A DNA stretch of 64,000 nucleotides. Origin: Ascochyta rabiei (taxonomy: Eukaryota > Ascomycota > Dothideomycetes > Pleosporales > Didymellaceae). Below, in pieces: positions 1 to 11,590 of the stretch. The stretch is from contig NC_082423.1 of assembly GCF_004011695.2 (NCBI RefSeq), forward strand, positions 992,001-1,056,000. The letters are read 5' to 3'. The notes beneath the pieces were generated by a model. That model saw only the letters and a program-made list of their open reading frames with translations, made no database searches and had not been told where the DNA came from. The first letter of the stretch is position 1. Each line of letters begins with the position of its first letter. A program made the translations under genes and the position numbers.

Positions 1-678
1 CAGGGCGGTCTTGCATTCGTCACCGTGGCAAGGAGATGAGTTGGGCCTGTGGAGCGGTCCTGGACGTTTGAGAGGCTCGTGTGAGCATCACGTGACTTGT
101 GTGTACGGCCACACGACCGCTTCTGAGGGTGCAAGCGAATGTTTTGGGGCGCTCAAAACGAGTTCATCTCCGTTCACGAGTGTGCACAATGCAAGTGTGC
201 AGCGTTCTTTGAGCAGCTGTAAACGCTTAGCTGCGACGAGGCTACGTGGTTGGCAGTGGCTGCAGCCGGCTCCTCCGTCCGGAATGCGTGCAATTAGTGA
301 CGCATCGCTGACGGTGGTACACCAGAGTTGGGACCTAGGAGACGCTAACGGAGATGTTCATGTCAATGAGACATCGACTTCGCGCGCCAAGTGGCTGCAT
401 GCTTCTAGTACGCTGGATACCAATAGCATGGTGGCTACCACTTGGCGCTGCTGGGCCGTTTGCATCGCTGGTTTCGCAATCAAGGCCTGAGGCGCACGGA
501 TGGGGTACGAGAAAGGCTCAGACTTGAGGTGCTTCAGCAGGCATGACAGGACGGACAGGCATGACAGGAGGAGCAAGCATGACAGGACGGACATGCCACC
601 ACAGGCCGTGGTGACAAGGGGCGCAAGAGCTGCCGGGGCGCAACAGCTGCCGGGGCTGCACAGTAGGATGACGGCCGA

Positions 679-715
<37 letters not shown>

Positions 716-1884
716 GACAACGACTTGGGCTCTGGTGGTGTGGGCGAACATGGTCAAGTGCGGCGCGAGTGAGATTGGAATTGAACAGTGCAGAGAGAAG
801 CCGGGGTTCGCAAATTGTTGGAACATGCACGCGTTGGGCGGGCGGAGGCCATCAGTCAGCACGCAACAGGGTCGAGCAGCATCGTGGTTGGCCGGCTGCT
901 CAGGCGCGAGATTATGGAGGGAGCGCTGGATAGAGCGCGCGCTGGACGCTTCGTGTTGATTGTGGCGGAGCAGCGTGTCGCAGGTGCCACTCCCCTGCAC
1001 TGTCCGCTTTCGGCGTCTGCACAGTGCAGAGGCTCAAAGAGACCATCCAAGAGGAGCCAGTTTTTAGCAGCAGCGCGCATTCCCGCGCCGAGGCCGCCTT
1101 CAGCAGGCGGCCGCTCGCAGTGAAGGCGCCGTCGCTGGGTTGGGTTGGCAGCGGTGCAGTGAGTGCAGTGCGGTTTTGGGGATCCTCTCTTAAGCTGGGC
1201 GCTGGGCCGGACCAGCCGCGCGTAGAGGGAATCCACTGTCCAGTGTCCATTGGCCCACCGTCGCACGCTGGCTGTCTCGCACCCCCCTATCCACCCACTC
1301 GCATAGGTAGACGTCTGTCCACGCCCCGCTGCACCCGCTGCACCCTCTGCTCTCTCCGTCTCGACTCTCGCTCTCCCTCCACCCATTCTTCCCACCAGCA
1401 GGCTTCCTGTGACGACAGCTTTAATTCCTTTTCCTGGGTTGCGTGGACGCGGAAGACCCGCTGATCGCTTCCTGTACGATCGTTACCCGTTCAACCCCTT
1501 TGCCTTTGCGCCTTCTTTAGCTTGCCCCTGCCACCTCCTGCCACCACCCCCGTGCCCGGTTTCCCAGTCGCGCCTGCCACTTCGACATCACCACCACCAC
1601 CACCATCACCACCACCACCATCACCACCACCACCACCATCACCACCACCACCACCGCCTCTGTCCCCACGCCGCCGCTCCTTCACCCGCAGGACCTCCAG
1701 CCTCGCATTTACTCGATATACCTACGCCTCCCTCGCGCCCCGGCCCCCGGCTCCAGCTTATCTCCACGCCCTCGTTTCCGGAAATTCGCCGCCGCTGGTT
1801 TGGCCGACACCTGACGCAGTGCTCCCCGAGAGTGCGACACGGACTGCCTCGACACCCTAATACACCCTCACCTCACCACACACG
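1..1884. other. gene-poor 5' flank with simple repeats
   Basis: No convincing gene was seen. Open frames here are short or low-complexity. A hexanucleotide GACAGC array lies at about 676-710. A CAC/CAT triplet array at about 1584-1653 creates an artificial poly-His or poly-Pro reading frame. The last 500 bases are C/T-rich, as is common for ascomycete promoters and leaders, and probably hold the promoter and 5' UTR of the FLC-like gene that starts at 1885. Confidence 0.6.
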
Positions 1885-4083
1885 ATGCGTCTATCGCTCT
1901 CCAAGTCGCTGCTTGCCCTGGCGGCGACCGCCCTGCCCTTGGTCGCCGCCGACGATGAGCGCCGCATCGAGTCCAGGTCGCTCAACCCCTGCATGTCCAA
2001 CTCCAGCTTCTCCGCCACGCTCTTCCAGGTGACCTTCACGCCCGCCAACCGAAGTCTCGCCTTCAACATCGAAGGCATCTCCAACATCGCCGGCAAGGTC
2101 GAGGCTGATCTGCAGCTGCTCGTCTACGGCTATGTCGCCCTGGACGAAGTGCTCGATCCCTGCGGCAACGACGATCTGTCCGGCATGTGTCCCATGAACA
2201 GCGGCCCTCTCACCATAAAGTCCAACCTGGACATTAGCCAGGACATCATGGGCTCCATTCCCGGTATCGCGTACACCGTCCCCGACCTGGACGCCGTTGT
2301 CCGCATCAAGATCAGAGACCTGGACACAAAGGTTCAGCTTGCCTGCGTCGAGGCCGAGCTTTCCAACGGACACTCGGTCGAGCAGAAGGCGGTCGCCTGG
2401 ACAACCGCTGTCATCGCCGGCCTCGGTCTTGTCGCCTCTGCCGTCACCTCCGGACTGGGACACTCCAACACGGCCGCTCACGTTGCCGCCAATGCCATGT
2501 CGCTGTTTGGTTACATGCAGGCCCAGGCCTTCATTGGCATGACCGCCGTGCCTCTGCCTCCCATCGTCGCTGCCTGGACCCAGAACTTCCAGTGGTCCAT
2601 GGGTATCATCCGTGTCGACTTCCTCCAGAAGATGGCTACCTGGTACCAGCGCGCGACAGGAGGTACCCCTACCACCTACTTGTCTCAGCTGGCCTACATC
2701 TCTGTCGAGGTCCAGAAGCACAAGAAGGCGAAGCGTGCCATGGAGGGGATCAAGTTCGCTACACGCGCTGTCCAGCGTCTCATGAACCGCAGTAATTCCG
2801 CCGCCACCGAAGCCCAGGCTGGTGGCCAGCGTCTTGTCTTGCACGGCATTGAACGCGTTGGCTTCAAGGCTCGCATTGAGACGACCAACATCTTCTTCAC
2901 TGGATACACCTTCTTCATGATCTTCGTTCTCTTCACCATCATTGGTGTCGTCGCCTTCAAGTTCATCTGCGAGGGCCTGACCAAGGCGGGCAGGATGAAG
3001 GGTGACAAATTCATCGACTTCCGCAACGGCTGGCGCACTGTGCTCAAGGGCATCTTGTTCCGTGTCGTGCTGATCGGCTTCCCTCAGATGATGATGTTGG
3101 GCCTGTGGGAGCTCACTCGGCGCGACTCGGCGGGAGAGGTCGTCCTGGCTATCCTCACCATGATCACCATGATTGGTGTTCTTGGTTGGGCCTCCTCCAA
3201 GGTCGTTCGCATCGCGCAGCGCTCCATCGCAATGCACAAGAACCCCGCCTACATTCTTTACTCGGATCCCGTCGCTCTCAACAAGTGGGGTTTCTTGTAT
3301 GTCCAGTTCAAGGCTGCCGCGTACTGGTTCATCATCCCGTGGCTCACCTACCTCTTCATCAAGGCCATGTTCGTCGGTCTTTCTCAGTCCAGCGGGACCG
3401 TCCAGGCTATCGCACTGGTCATCATCGAGGCCGCCCTGCTCATCGGCGTCTCTGTCCTTCGCCCATGGATGGACAAGAAGACCAACGGTTTCAACATTGC
3501 CATTGCCGCTGTCAACTTCTTGAGCGCCATCTTTTTGCTGATGTTCACAGAGGTCTTCAACCAGCCAGGCATAGTGACCGGAGTCATGGGCGTCATCTTC
3601 TTCGTCTTCAACGCTGCCTTCTCTCTCATTCTACTCATCATGCTCCTCGTTTCTTCCGGATTTGCCCTTTTCTCCAAGAACCCCGACACACGCTACCAGC
3701 CTATGCGCGATGATCGCGGTTCGTTCATCAAGTCCCAAACCCAATTGACAACCGAGCTCGATGCCCTGGGTGCGACTGCACGTGGAGAGGGCAAGGGTAC
3801 ACATTCCCGAAGCCGCATCGATGATGATGACGACTACTCTTCTGAGGAGCAGCGCCAACTCGCTGCCAAGGAAGGCGGCTTCAACGAGCACTACCAACCC
3901 GCACCTCCCCGCAGCCCTGCTAGCACCACTCATACACAACACGCACCGCCCTCGTTCTATGATCGCAGCAACGCCAGCCCAGCCCCCTCGTACGGGCAGG
4001 AGGGCAGCGTGCGAAGCGACGTGCAACAGCGAGCGGCCAACAACTCTAGCCCATGGCAACGAGGTGCTGGCTACGACCATTGA
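1885..4083 (+). CDS. FLC/TRP-like integral membrane protein (flavin carrier family)
   Basis: Single-exon, 732 aa. The ATG at 1885 opens directly into a signal peptide (basic MRLSLSK, then a hydrophobic stretch to about residue 21). Next comes a lumenal ML-like domain (about 23-165) with spaced cysteines (LNPCMSN, DPCGNDD, GMCPM, QLACVE). A TRP-like region with about nine membrane segments spans roughly 170-610, and the cytosolic tail is long and Ser/Gln/Pro-rich (about 620-732). This order and length match the fungal FLC/Pkd2-like family (yeast Flc1-3 are near 780 aa). Yeast members are linked to ER FAD transport, cell-wall integrity and calcium release; which role applies here is inference. 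Codon use is strongly C-ending and typical of a well-expressed gene. The tail has possible phosphorylation sites (SRSRID, DDDDDYSSEE). The family call is firm; the exact paralog is not. Confidence 0.9.
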   Translation: MRLSLSKSLLALAATALPLVAADDERRIESRSLNPCMSNSSFSATLFQVTFTPANRSLAFNIEGISNIAGKVEADLQLLVYGYVALDEVLDPCGNDDLSGMCPMNSGPLTIKSNLDISQDIMGSIPGIAYTVPDLDAVVRIKIRDLDTKVQLACVEAELSNGHSVEQKAVAWTTAVIAGLGLVASAVTSGLGHSNTAAHVAANAMSLFGYMQAQAFIGMTAVPLPPIVAAWTQNFQWSMGIIRVDFLQKMATWYQRATGGTPTTYLSQLAYISVEVQKHKKAKRAMEGIKFATRAVQRLMNRSNSAATEAQAGGQRLVLHGIERVGFKARIETTNIFFTGYTFFMIFVLFTIIGVVAFKFICEGLTKAGRMKGDKFIDFRNGWRTVLKGILFRVVLIGFPQMMMLGLWELTRRDSAGEVVLAILTMITMIGVLGWASSKVVRIAQRSIAMHKNPAYILYSDPVALNKWGFLYVQFKAAAYWFIIPWLTYLFIKAMFVGLSQSSGTVQAIALVIIEAALLIGVSVLRPWMDKKTNGFNIAIAAVNFLSAIFLLMFTEVFNQPGIVTGVMGVIFFVFNAAFSLILLIMLLVSSGFALFSKNPDTRYQPMRDDRGSFIKSQTQLTTELDALGATARGEGKGTHSRSRIDDDDDYSSEEQRQLAAKEGGFNEHYQPAPPRSPASTTHTQHAPPSFYDRSNASPAPSYGQEGSVRSDVQQRAANNSSPWQRGAGYDH

Positions 4084-6122
4084 CGCCAGGAGCACGAGGA
4101 GCAGGTGGGCAAGATCATCGACATGTATGGTCGCTCCTCTGTGCAAAACAAGCTCTGAAATATTGATTGGAAACATCGCGTGTGCATATATCCTGTATTC
4201 AAATACATAATTCACGATATGTCGTTGAGCATTGGAATCTGCTCATGAACGGCGGCGTTAACTTGCCGGCTTCTTCTTGCCAATTGGAAAAAGCGGCTCG
4301 ATCTTCATTCCGTAGAGGGTAGTACACCTCCCTTTCTTATCTCGTTTCCTTTTTTTTTCCTTTCTCAGTGTTCTGGTATCAGCCAACCTTCCTTTGTCAA
4401 CGGCGCATACGGGACCATCAGTCATTGCTTTTGTATCAGGCGTGCACAGCACAGCCAGCTCGAATGAGCCACAGCGAGCGGTGCGAAACCTGCAGACTCT
4501 AGCGTCTGAGAAAGCAATGTATAGTGAATACAGCCAGGTGTGCAATCCACAAATCAAGCTCAAATATCAAAAACCGTCTCACCTACATCTTGCGTGCTGT
4601 GTGTTGACCCCAGCAGCGCAGTGATGGTAGCCGTGAAGCTGCAGTGTAGCAAGCGCTCTTAGCCCAAAACTCGAATCCAGTCTCTTCCCACGACGACGAA
4701 CATGCCTTCTGTTGTCAACACGATGCTGCTCATACACGCGAAACCATCAAGACAGAACTCGACTGTACCGAGCTCCGCGAGTGTCGCAACGGCAATGGCA
4801 CAAGACACGGATTCTCTAGGCAGTCCTACCACGGTGCTGGTGCCATCAGGGCGCTTTGCGGCCAGCTGCTAAGCTCCCGTTGGCGCGTCCAACGGCCGAG
4901 CCTAAATGTGTCACCATGGTGCGTTCGCGAAGTAGACCAGTCGGACCTACCGGCTAGCCACTTGTGTGACAAGGCGGGGGAAAGCATGCCTTTGGCCGGA
5001 AAGAGGGAGACGAACGTACGACAGACTGTGCATGCAGATGGATGGTATCGCAGAGTTGCGAGGTGAGATTCTCCTTATCTTCAGTCGACTGGAAATTGCT
5101 GATATCTCTTGCAGTCCGGAGAACACGATAACGCCAGCCACAGTCACTCAACACCTCATTTAGGGCTCCGGCACATTGAGTGCCGCCGGTAGGCGGCTTA
5201 TCGAACTAGATAGATAGCCTTAGGTGCTCGATCATCAGCTGACGATATGAGTCTGCAACGGCTGCTAACTACGTCACGATGCACTGATCTCCCAGATCAC
5301 GGTGGAGTTACGCCGAAGCATCGTCAGAGGTGTCGATTCATTTGGATTTCGAAAAGTGGCACGCGTAGCAGCGTGTTGCACACGTCGAACCAGAGGCAGA
5401 TGTCAGGGTAGTTTCAGACGTTGCAGAGGCCAATCAAGTCACGCACGTTGACGCGAGCGTGGTTACTGATTGGGGATCCGAGGTTCAGGATCCGCTTTTC
5501 GCGCTCCGGCAACCAGCGCGACAGCCCGACCAGGAAACTCGAGTGAAAGGGTTCTGGATGCAGGGCTTGCTCCCTCTTCCACCCAAAGTTGCAGGAAACA
5601 GCATCCCGATTCTGAAGCGCACAGCCCTGCCCCCATGTGTCACCCCGGCAGGTTTGGCGCGCCTTGACGGGATGCAACCGTCGGTGCTTTATTATCAGTC
5701 ACTGGCCGTCCGCATCTGTCGAGGCTGCACACATCACCTTTTTACCGTGGCCACTCCGCGCGCGCCGCCTCTACCAACACAAGAATGTATATGATATGTT
5801 GAGTCGCGTTATGCGATTTGTCGCCCTGGATTCGTTGTACCAATATCTGTAACATTATTTCCGTCCTTTTGTTCGGTTCAGCCGCCATAGCCCAGGCCCT
5901 CCCTTGGTTGCTGGCCAGACAAAAACCACGCAAACCACTTCTTGCCAGAACCAAACGGGTCGTCGCTCTCAAGGGTTCTGTCAAAGTTCTGTCCCTTTCC
6001 TTGCATCCTCAAACCATTTGGCTTTGGGCGTCGTGTTTCACGGACAAGGTTACCCTCTCACACACCGTGACTGAAGTACCGCTTCTCAAACTCAACCTTT
6101 GTCACGAGGACACAGTAACACC
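4084..6122. other. intergenic region, no gene seen
   Basis: About 2 kb between the FLC-like gene and the kinase gene. Open frames are under about 115 codons, overlap on both strands and show no motif. An AATACAT-type sequence near 4200 could serve as the 3' end signal of the FLC-like gene. The DNA just before 6123 probably carries the kinase promoter and leader. Confidence 0.55.
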
Positions 6123-7619
6123 ATGGCAAGTCACCAAGGTCTCGCTTCCTCTCCGTCAGGATCTTCGATGCAGCAGGCTGTTATTAGGTCTGCAACTGCC
6201 AACGCGGTTGCTGTTCACGACCAACTGGACTTGGACCGCTGCACATTAGAACATTTCGCGGCAGCGTCGAAGAAGAACCAGGCCTCGCCACCATTAGGAT
6301 CAGAATCCACGCCCCCAGCTTCGCCGACGCGTTTGCGGCCCACCAAAATGGACGTGCAAAATAGCAAGATGCACGATAGCGGTGCCATGACGCCTCCAGC
6401 AACACCGACGTCCACCTCCCATTCCAGGTCTGGCTCTACACCAACCGACGGTAACGCTGCTGGGATATTTCTAGCACGCCACGGATCAACATCATCGAAT
6501 GTTTCCGCCCCTCGCTCACCCTCGATACACTCCCATCCTGTCGCGCTCCAGGTCTTCGATCACGAGACGCTTGAGTATGTGGTCCTGGTCGATGAGAAGG
6601 GAAAGAAGCGACCCATTGGATCTGGTGTATGGAGCGATATATATCTCGCAGCACCAAGCTTACCCAAGCCCGCTGATCATCCTTTTCTGTTGCCGCCCTC
6701 GGCTACCAAGTCACCCCCTGTCTCCCCCGTACAGTCGAGCGATTCAGCGGTTGGATCATACCCCTTTCCCGCCATACCACCATTGTATGCCATCAAAGCG
6801 CCTGCGTCCACAAGCTCACGCAAGGTGCTGAGAGAAGAGGCCAAGATACTGTCTTACCTGTCTCAATTTCCCAACTCCGATCGCCACATTGTGCAGTTCT
6901 TTGGCCAGGATACGCGCAACGATGCGCTAGTGCTAAAAGCTATGGACGGTACACTTGAGGATTGGATCAAGAAGGACCTCAACACGCTCGACGAAGATTC
7001 GCGTGCCACCAAACTCGCAGCTGTGTTTCCCCAGCTAGCCCTATCCCTCATCGACAGCCTCATGTGGATGCAAGACAAGAACTGCATCCACGCCGACATC
7101 AAACCAGCCAACGTCCTCACCTCACCCACCCCCGCAGGACCCCGCACCACCGCGCCAGCAACCGTCTACTCGGACTTCTCCTCCACCATCCTCATCGCCC
7201 CTGAAATCGAGGTCCACAACGCCTCGCCCCTCGGCGCCGGAACCTGGGACTACCTCGACCCCTCGCTGCTAAGCAGCTCCTCGCCCACCGAACCCTCCGC
7301 CGCGACGGATCTGTGGTCTCTTGCCATCACGCTGCTCTTCCTCATCATCGGCGCCTCGCCCTTCGATGCCTTCCGGCACAACAAGTACCAGCAGCGCGAG
7401 ATGATCAAGACGGGGAACCCGCTGCAGTGTCTGGCCTACGACGATGTCGGGATCAGGAACGTGCGCGTCATGCAGACCCTCTCCGAATCCCTCGGCTTGG
7501 ACCTCAAGACGTGGTTTGCAAAGGTGCTGGTCAAGGATGTCGGGAGGCGCGTTGGCGTGGCGGAGTGGAGGGCCGAGCTGCTGCGCGCGGAGTCGAAGCC
7601 GGCTGCTGCGCTGCTTTAG
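6123..7619 (+). CDS. Ser/Thr protein kinase-like protein with DFS in place of DFG
   Basis: Single exon, 498 aa. I chose the ATG at 6123 because it sits in a strong CACCATGG context; an in-frame ATG 24 nt upstream is weaker. Residues 1-150 are Ser/Thr/Pro-rich and look disordered. The kinase domain spans about 160-490: glycine loop PIGSGVWSDIY, VAIK lysine as YAIK (K225), candidate helix-C Glu in REEAKIL, catalytic loop HADIKPAN (about 323-330), APE-like GTWDYLDPSLL and the TDLWSLA helix. The metal-binding DFG is replaced by SDFSS (D351), so Asp is kept but Gly is Ser. HAD replaces HRD. The HxDxKPxN loop resembles Mps1/DYRK-type kinases, but I cannot place the subfamily. Because Lys, both Asp and Asn remain, activity is plausible. 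Low-complexity T/C-rich sequence follows the stop. Confidence 0.85.
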   Translation: MASHQGLASSPSGSSMQQAVIRSATANAVAVHDQLDLDRCTLEHFAAASKKNQASPPLGSESTPPASPTRLRPTKMDVQNSKMHDSGAMTPPATPTSTSHSRSGSTPTDGNAAGIFLARHGSTSSNVSAPRSPSIHSHPVALQVFDHETLEYVVLVDEKGKKRPIGSGVWSDIYLAAPSLPKPADHPFLLPPSATKSPPVSPVQSSDSAVGSYPFPAIPPLYAIKAPASTSSRKVLREEAKILSYLSQFPNSDRHIVQFFGQDTRNDALVLKAMDGTLEDWIKKDLNTLDEDSRATKLAAVFPQLALSLIDSLMWMQDKNCIHADIKPANVLTSPTPAGPRTTAPATVYSDFSSTILIAPEIEVHNASPLGAGTWDYLDPSLLSSSSPTEPSAATDLWSLAITLLFLIIGASPFDAFRHNKYQQREMIKTGNPLQCLAYDDVGIRNVRVMQTLSESLGLDLKTWFAKVLVKDVGRRVGVAEWRAELLRAESKPAAALL

Positions 7620-9245
7620 GTGGAGCTGCGTGTGACTTTTTTCCTTTCTTTCTTCCTTCCTTTCTTTCTTTCTTCTCTCTTGCTTTCCGAGTCGAGTTCA
7701 TTGGACAAACCGGCGCCTTTGGGGTTTTTTTTAAAGGCGTCTCAAGGTCTGTTTTTTTCTTCCCTTTTTTTTTTTTGAGATAAAGGTATTCGACGTTCGC
7801 TAGATACCCCACCCATTCGCGTTGCATCAGAGACACGGAATTTCCGCGTCACGTCCTAGTTCGCATCTCGCTCGATAGAATCTCTAGAACGTGCTCTATT
7901 TGCAAAACACAGCTTTCCCCACCTCCTGCCCAACGGCGTTCCGTGCGTGCAAACCGCAAACCGCCGTGTCTACACGCCATCGCGTTGATGCGCGATCCCA
8001 GTGCGATATAGACGGCGAGTCGCCCCTGCGAGCCGCGCTCGAGCGAGGGACGTCCAACCGCGTCGGATCCTGGAGGTGTGGAGCCATCGCGGCGCGTCGA
8101 CGGCGGGAGGAATTATCTCGCATCCGAAATGGAAACATGGGCCCTCCGCTTCGTGTTCTGCACCGCGCTGGTCGCAGTCTTGAGATCGCATACTACAGAC
8201 TCCTCGGTACTCTCCACGAGCCGGTCTGCGCACCCGCGTTGCTGTGCCTGCGCCTGCTGGATCAGCTGCGCAGTAGCCATGTCAAAGTTCCAGCGCGTGG
8301 CGTCCAAGTGGCGCTAGAATCAGTGGGATGGGGAGAAGCGGAAGAAGAAGAAGAAGAAGAAGAAGAAGAAGAAGAAGAAGAAGAAGAAGAAGAAGAAGAA
8401 GAAGAAGAAGAAGAAGAAGAAGAAAATCGCGCCTGATAGAAAGGAAGTCCCTATCTCTCAGTGGACGCGCATTATGCTCGTTGATAGTGGTGCAGTGGAG
8501 CAGGAACCAAGCGACGTGGATGATGGGTGGAATAACCAGTAATTTAGTTTCTTTCAGGGCTAAGGTGCAGGATGTCTGCGAGTGTGATGGTGGGGATAAT
8601 ATATCGGTGCGATATCCCGCGCAGTTTCTGTGCTGGGAGGCGAGACTTGTCGTCGTGGGAAGATGGGTGGTGGGTGGGTAGGCGATTTGCCGGGCTGGGG
8701 GGGGGGGGGGGGAAGGCATTGTGAGCCGGGTGTTGGTAGATCCGGGGCGGGGTGAGGGTGAGTGTTGGTGGGGGACGTGAAGGTGTTGAGAGAGATACTG
8801 TAGGTCCCGGGACGAGGTGACCTATATGGGTGGGTAGGCAGACGGGACGTGTTGGGTAGGTGAGAGTGAAGGAGAGCTTTGTGGCAAGCGAGCAAGATGC
8901 ATCTGAGCAAGCGATGCGCCGCCATGTCTGCAAGAGACTGCTGCATGTCATATGCGACGATTTGCTAGTTCTTGATTACGCTCATGAACAACGTCTTATT
9001 ATTATAAGCATGCTCGAAAAAGGACAAAAGCAGTGTCCATCAGAGCGCTCGATATGACGGGAGCTTTTCGTGAAGGAACAGGTATGCTTCATCGTCCAAG
9101 AGGGGACGTATACGGGGAGACGACCACATGTACACGTGCCCTTCAACTCCCACCAGCCATCTGAAAACAGGAAGTGAGTGCGCCAAACAGACCCAGCCTG
9201 TGTATCAAGCCCCCGAAGTGAGGATGACATCTCCGTCGAACCCAA
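7620..9245. other. intergenic region with GAA array and poly-G tract
   Basis: No credible gene. A perfect GAA triplet array (about 28 copies, 8341-8424) produces an artificial poly-Glu frame on plus and poly-Leu on minus. A homopolymer of about 15 G lies at 8697-8712, and T-rich tracts lie at 7637-7780. The rest shows mixed short frames only. Confidence 0.6.
8341..8424 (+). repeat. (GAA)n microsatellite
   Basis: About 28 uninterrupted GAA triplets, that is, a long homopurine strand. Such tracts can form triplex DNA and vary in length between isolates. It lies outside any supported gene. Confidence 0.95.
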
Positions 9246-10234
9246 TCAGCTCTCCGGTTTACAGGCGACCACCCTGACCTTCCGTGTCCAAGACATTCGC
9301 TTCAGCTTCCTCAACAGCGCACGTTGCTTCCGCGACGATATCCTCGCAGCTTCTGGATCGACGGGGTATGGGCGGCGCGGAACGATCGGAATCTCGTTGT
9401 CGTTGTGTCGCTGGTCGGAGTTCCCGTCAGCCATTCTCTTCCTGGCGTTGCATTAGTATGAAACCCAGACCGAGGCTCGCAAGGTGGAAAGGGAGACGTA
9501 CGCTACGCTGTGATTCCATATCGGTAGACCTGTCCTGGCGGCGTTCATGATGTGGGTTTGTGGAGCAGGCGAGTAGGATGTAGGGACCTTGGGGCGAGGA
9601 AAAACATGCGGTGGTGCAGGTTGTCGACTGGGTGTCTTTGTCTTGGTGAAGTGGAAACGTGCTGGCCTGGTATCAATGTCGGTGTCTACTTCCATCTTGT
9701 CGAAGTTCATGAAGTTGCGCAGCGACGATGACTTGGAACTGGTTGTCGAACCAGCGGACGTGTCCGCAACTGAACAAGGCGCGGAGCTGCACGGTATGCC
9801 TTCACGTCGTGGCATCTTGGAGGAAGGGAAGCGATGCTCGATTTCAACCGAACGATCACGTCTGCGGATGCAGTGCTGGGCCGTAAAGGCGGGAACGCGC
9901 CTGATGGGCAAAGCCGGGTGTGCAGGAGTAAGCCTGTGAGCCGCACACCTTCAGACTCCAAGTCTGACAAGTTCGGAGTAGCTTGAGTTTACTGATCTAG
10001 CTAGTAAGACCCACCTCCAATCTGCATGGTCGTATCATAGCGGTCCTCCCATTGCAAAGTAGACGGGACTTGCGTTCGACGGACCATGGCTATCTTGGGA
10101 TTGGGTCTCCGACCGTATGGCCAAGTGTGGAAAGGAGCGGCGTAGCCGGATGTGGTGATGGGAGACAGTCTAAGTATGGAGCGTGTTGAGCTCGGCGTCG
10201 AAGGCATGCTCGGTTCGTCAGTAGAACTGGTCAT
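9246..10234 (-). CDS. hypothetical three-exon protein, unknown function
   Basis: I do not recognise this gene. Read 5' to 3' on minus, the exons are 10234-10011, 9933-9502 and 9441-9246, giving 283 aa in a continuous frame. Intron 2 (60 nt) is well supported: donor GTACGT, branch ACTAAT, acceptor CCAG. Intron 1 (77 nt) uses a weaker GTCTTA donor, so that junction is uncertain. The protein is Ser/Pro/Arg-rich, with no membrane span or signal peptide. Its C-terminus is strongly basic (SSRKQRALLRKLKRM), which suggests nucleic-acid binding or a nuclear signal (inference). The frame is open upstream to another ATG at 10528, so the protein could be about 98 residues longer. Possibly lineage-restricted. 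Confidence 0.55.
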
Positions 10235-11255
10235 CGATGAGGAAGTCACTAAATCTGGTGTGTCTGATCGTGTTTCGTTGATGTAGGAAGACCAGGGATG
10301 GCACACTGGATTTGCTCTCCGGTGGTGAGTGGCGCAGAGCGAGATCGGTTGGCAGAGTACTGCGGGAAGGTTCAGTTGCTGCTGGAAAGGGATGGAAGAA
10401 TCTGGATGCGTGTAACAACGATCTGGGAGAGCTGCATCAAGGGTAGAAAACCAACCAAACCATCGTGAGACGAACTGCAGTGAGCGTCTTCCAGTGGTGT
10501 CCTGTCGGTAGAAGCAGATTTCTGGCATGCATATAAGTGCTTGCCATTGACTAGATTCAGGTAGTCGAGATAGCGTGGAAGCTGTATAACTTCTTAGTTC
10601 CAGATTTACGAGCTACGGGCATTGTGAGGCTTCCAACACCACGCTAAAGCGTAGCTGTAGTGCTGCAGTGTGTGTCTTGCTAGCCCGGACATGTCGACAA
10701 AAGGGCAATTCTGAAAACCGCGGTATCCAGGATGAATGTCGCGATCCTTGGAGCCGACAGGCGTACGATGTTCTGGCTGAACCGGTTTCATACAGTACCT
10801 GAACACCAATTGCTTGTGCACTCGCAGTGTCCCCATCTGCCCTCGACCTAGGAACCAGCCAGGGTTTTTTAGGTCTCGCTCGCCTTCCTTACCTAACGAA
10901 TCTGGAACCTGGCGTCTGTGTCCGGGGGTTTCTACCCCTCCTGCCCACGCGCATCTGCGCTGGGCCTCAACCACTCCGCCCAAAACGGTGCGCTGGCTGT
11001 GGAACACAAAACGGCCGCCACATCTATTTCTGTTATGAGGTAAAGACTGTGAGCGATTTGCGTTTCAAAGTGCGAGAGGCTTGCCATGGGAGTATCGTTC
11101 TCAGCCTTCAATCCTTTGTAAGGACCCAGGTCAACTCACTTTCTAGTGATTTCATGGCTCGGTCCGAGACCAAGATAGTCCGCCCTTGGGCTCATTGAAC
11201 CAAGACATCAGTAAGCGGTGAGCGGTAGTCCAAAGTATACCTCTAGTGTCCACTT

Positions 11256-11590
11256 ATGATCACTGTACGTGCTTGGAGTGCAGACGGAGACCGAAGTAGT
11301 CCTGCTCTCGAGACTTGTAAGCCGAGTCATGGCGAGACTGTCAGCAATCAGGTCTTGCAGTCACGGGAAGATTTTACTTGTCCCATGGCTGGTACAGGAT
11401 TCCGCCTCACTCCTATTTGTACACCCGATTCCACGCCATAGACTCCGCCATCGAGCCTTGAACCCGACGACCTCACCGCCGGATCAGCCAAACGACACCC
11501 ACGTCGCACGGCTTCTCAGATCACTCCTACAAGCGCATCTCACAGCATCTCCACTTTCTCGCACGAGTCATTTCTGTATCTCCAATAGTA
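11256..11590 (+). pseudogene. possible gene fragment with one internal TAG
   Basis: From the ATG at 11256 the frame reads 61 codons, meets a TAG at 11439-11441, then continues in the same frame with a coding-like Ser/Thr/Pro-rich stretch to about 11588. There a GTAAGA donor-like site follows. Either the TAG is a nonsense mutation (CAG to TAG would fit) or it is part of a 3' splice acceptor (CCATAG). No family is recognised. Confidence 0.25.

Noticed and set aside
1409..2032. 207-codon plus-strand frame with poly-His
   Set aside because: It is a translation of the CAC/CAT array, overlaps the FLC-like gene in another frame and has no motif.
1891..3237. 448-codon minus frame antisense to the FLC-like gene
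   Set aside because: Shadow frame caused by strong C-ending codon bias in the real gene on plus.
7891..8436. 181-codon frame ending in poly-Glu
   Set aside because: The tail is the GAA microsatellite and the rest has no motif or convincing codon use.
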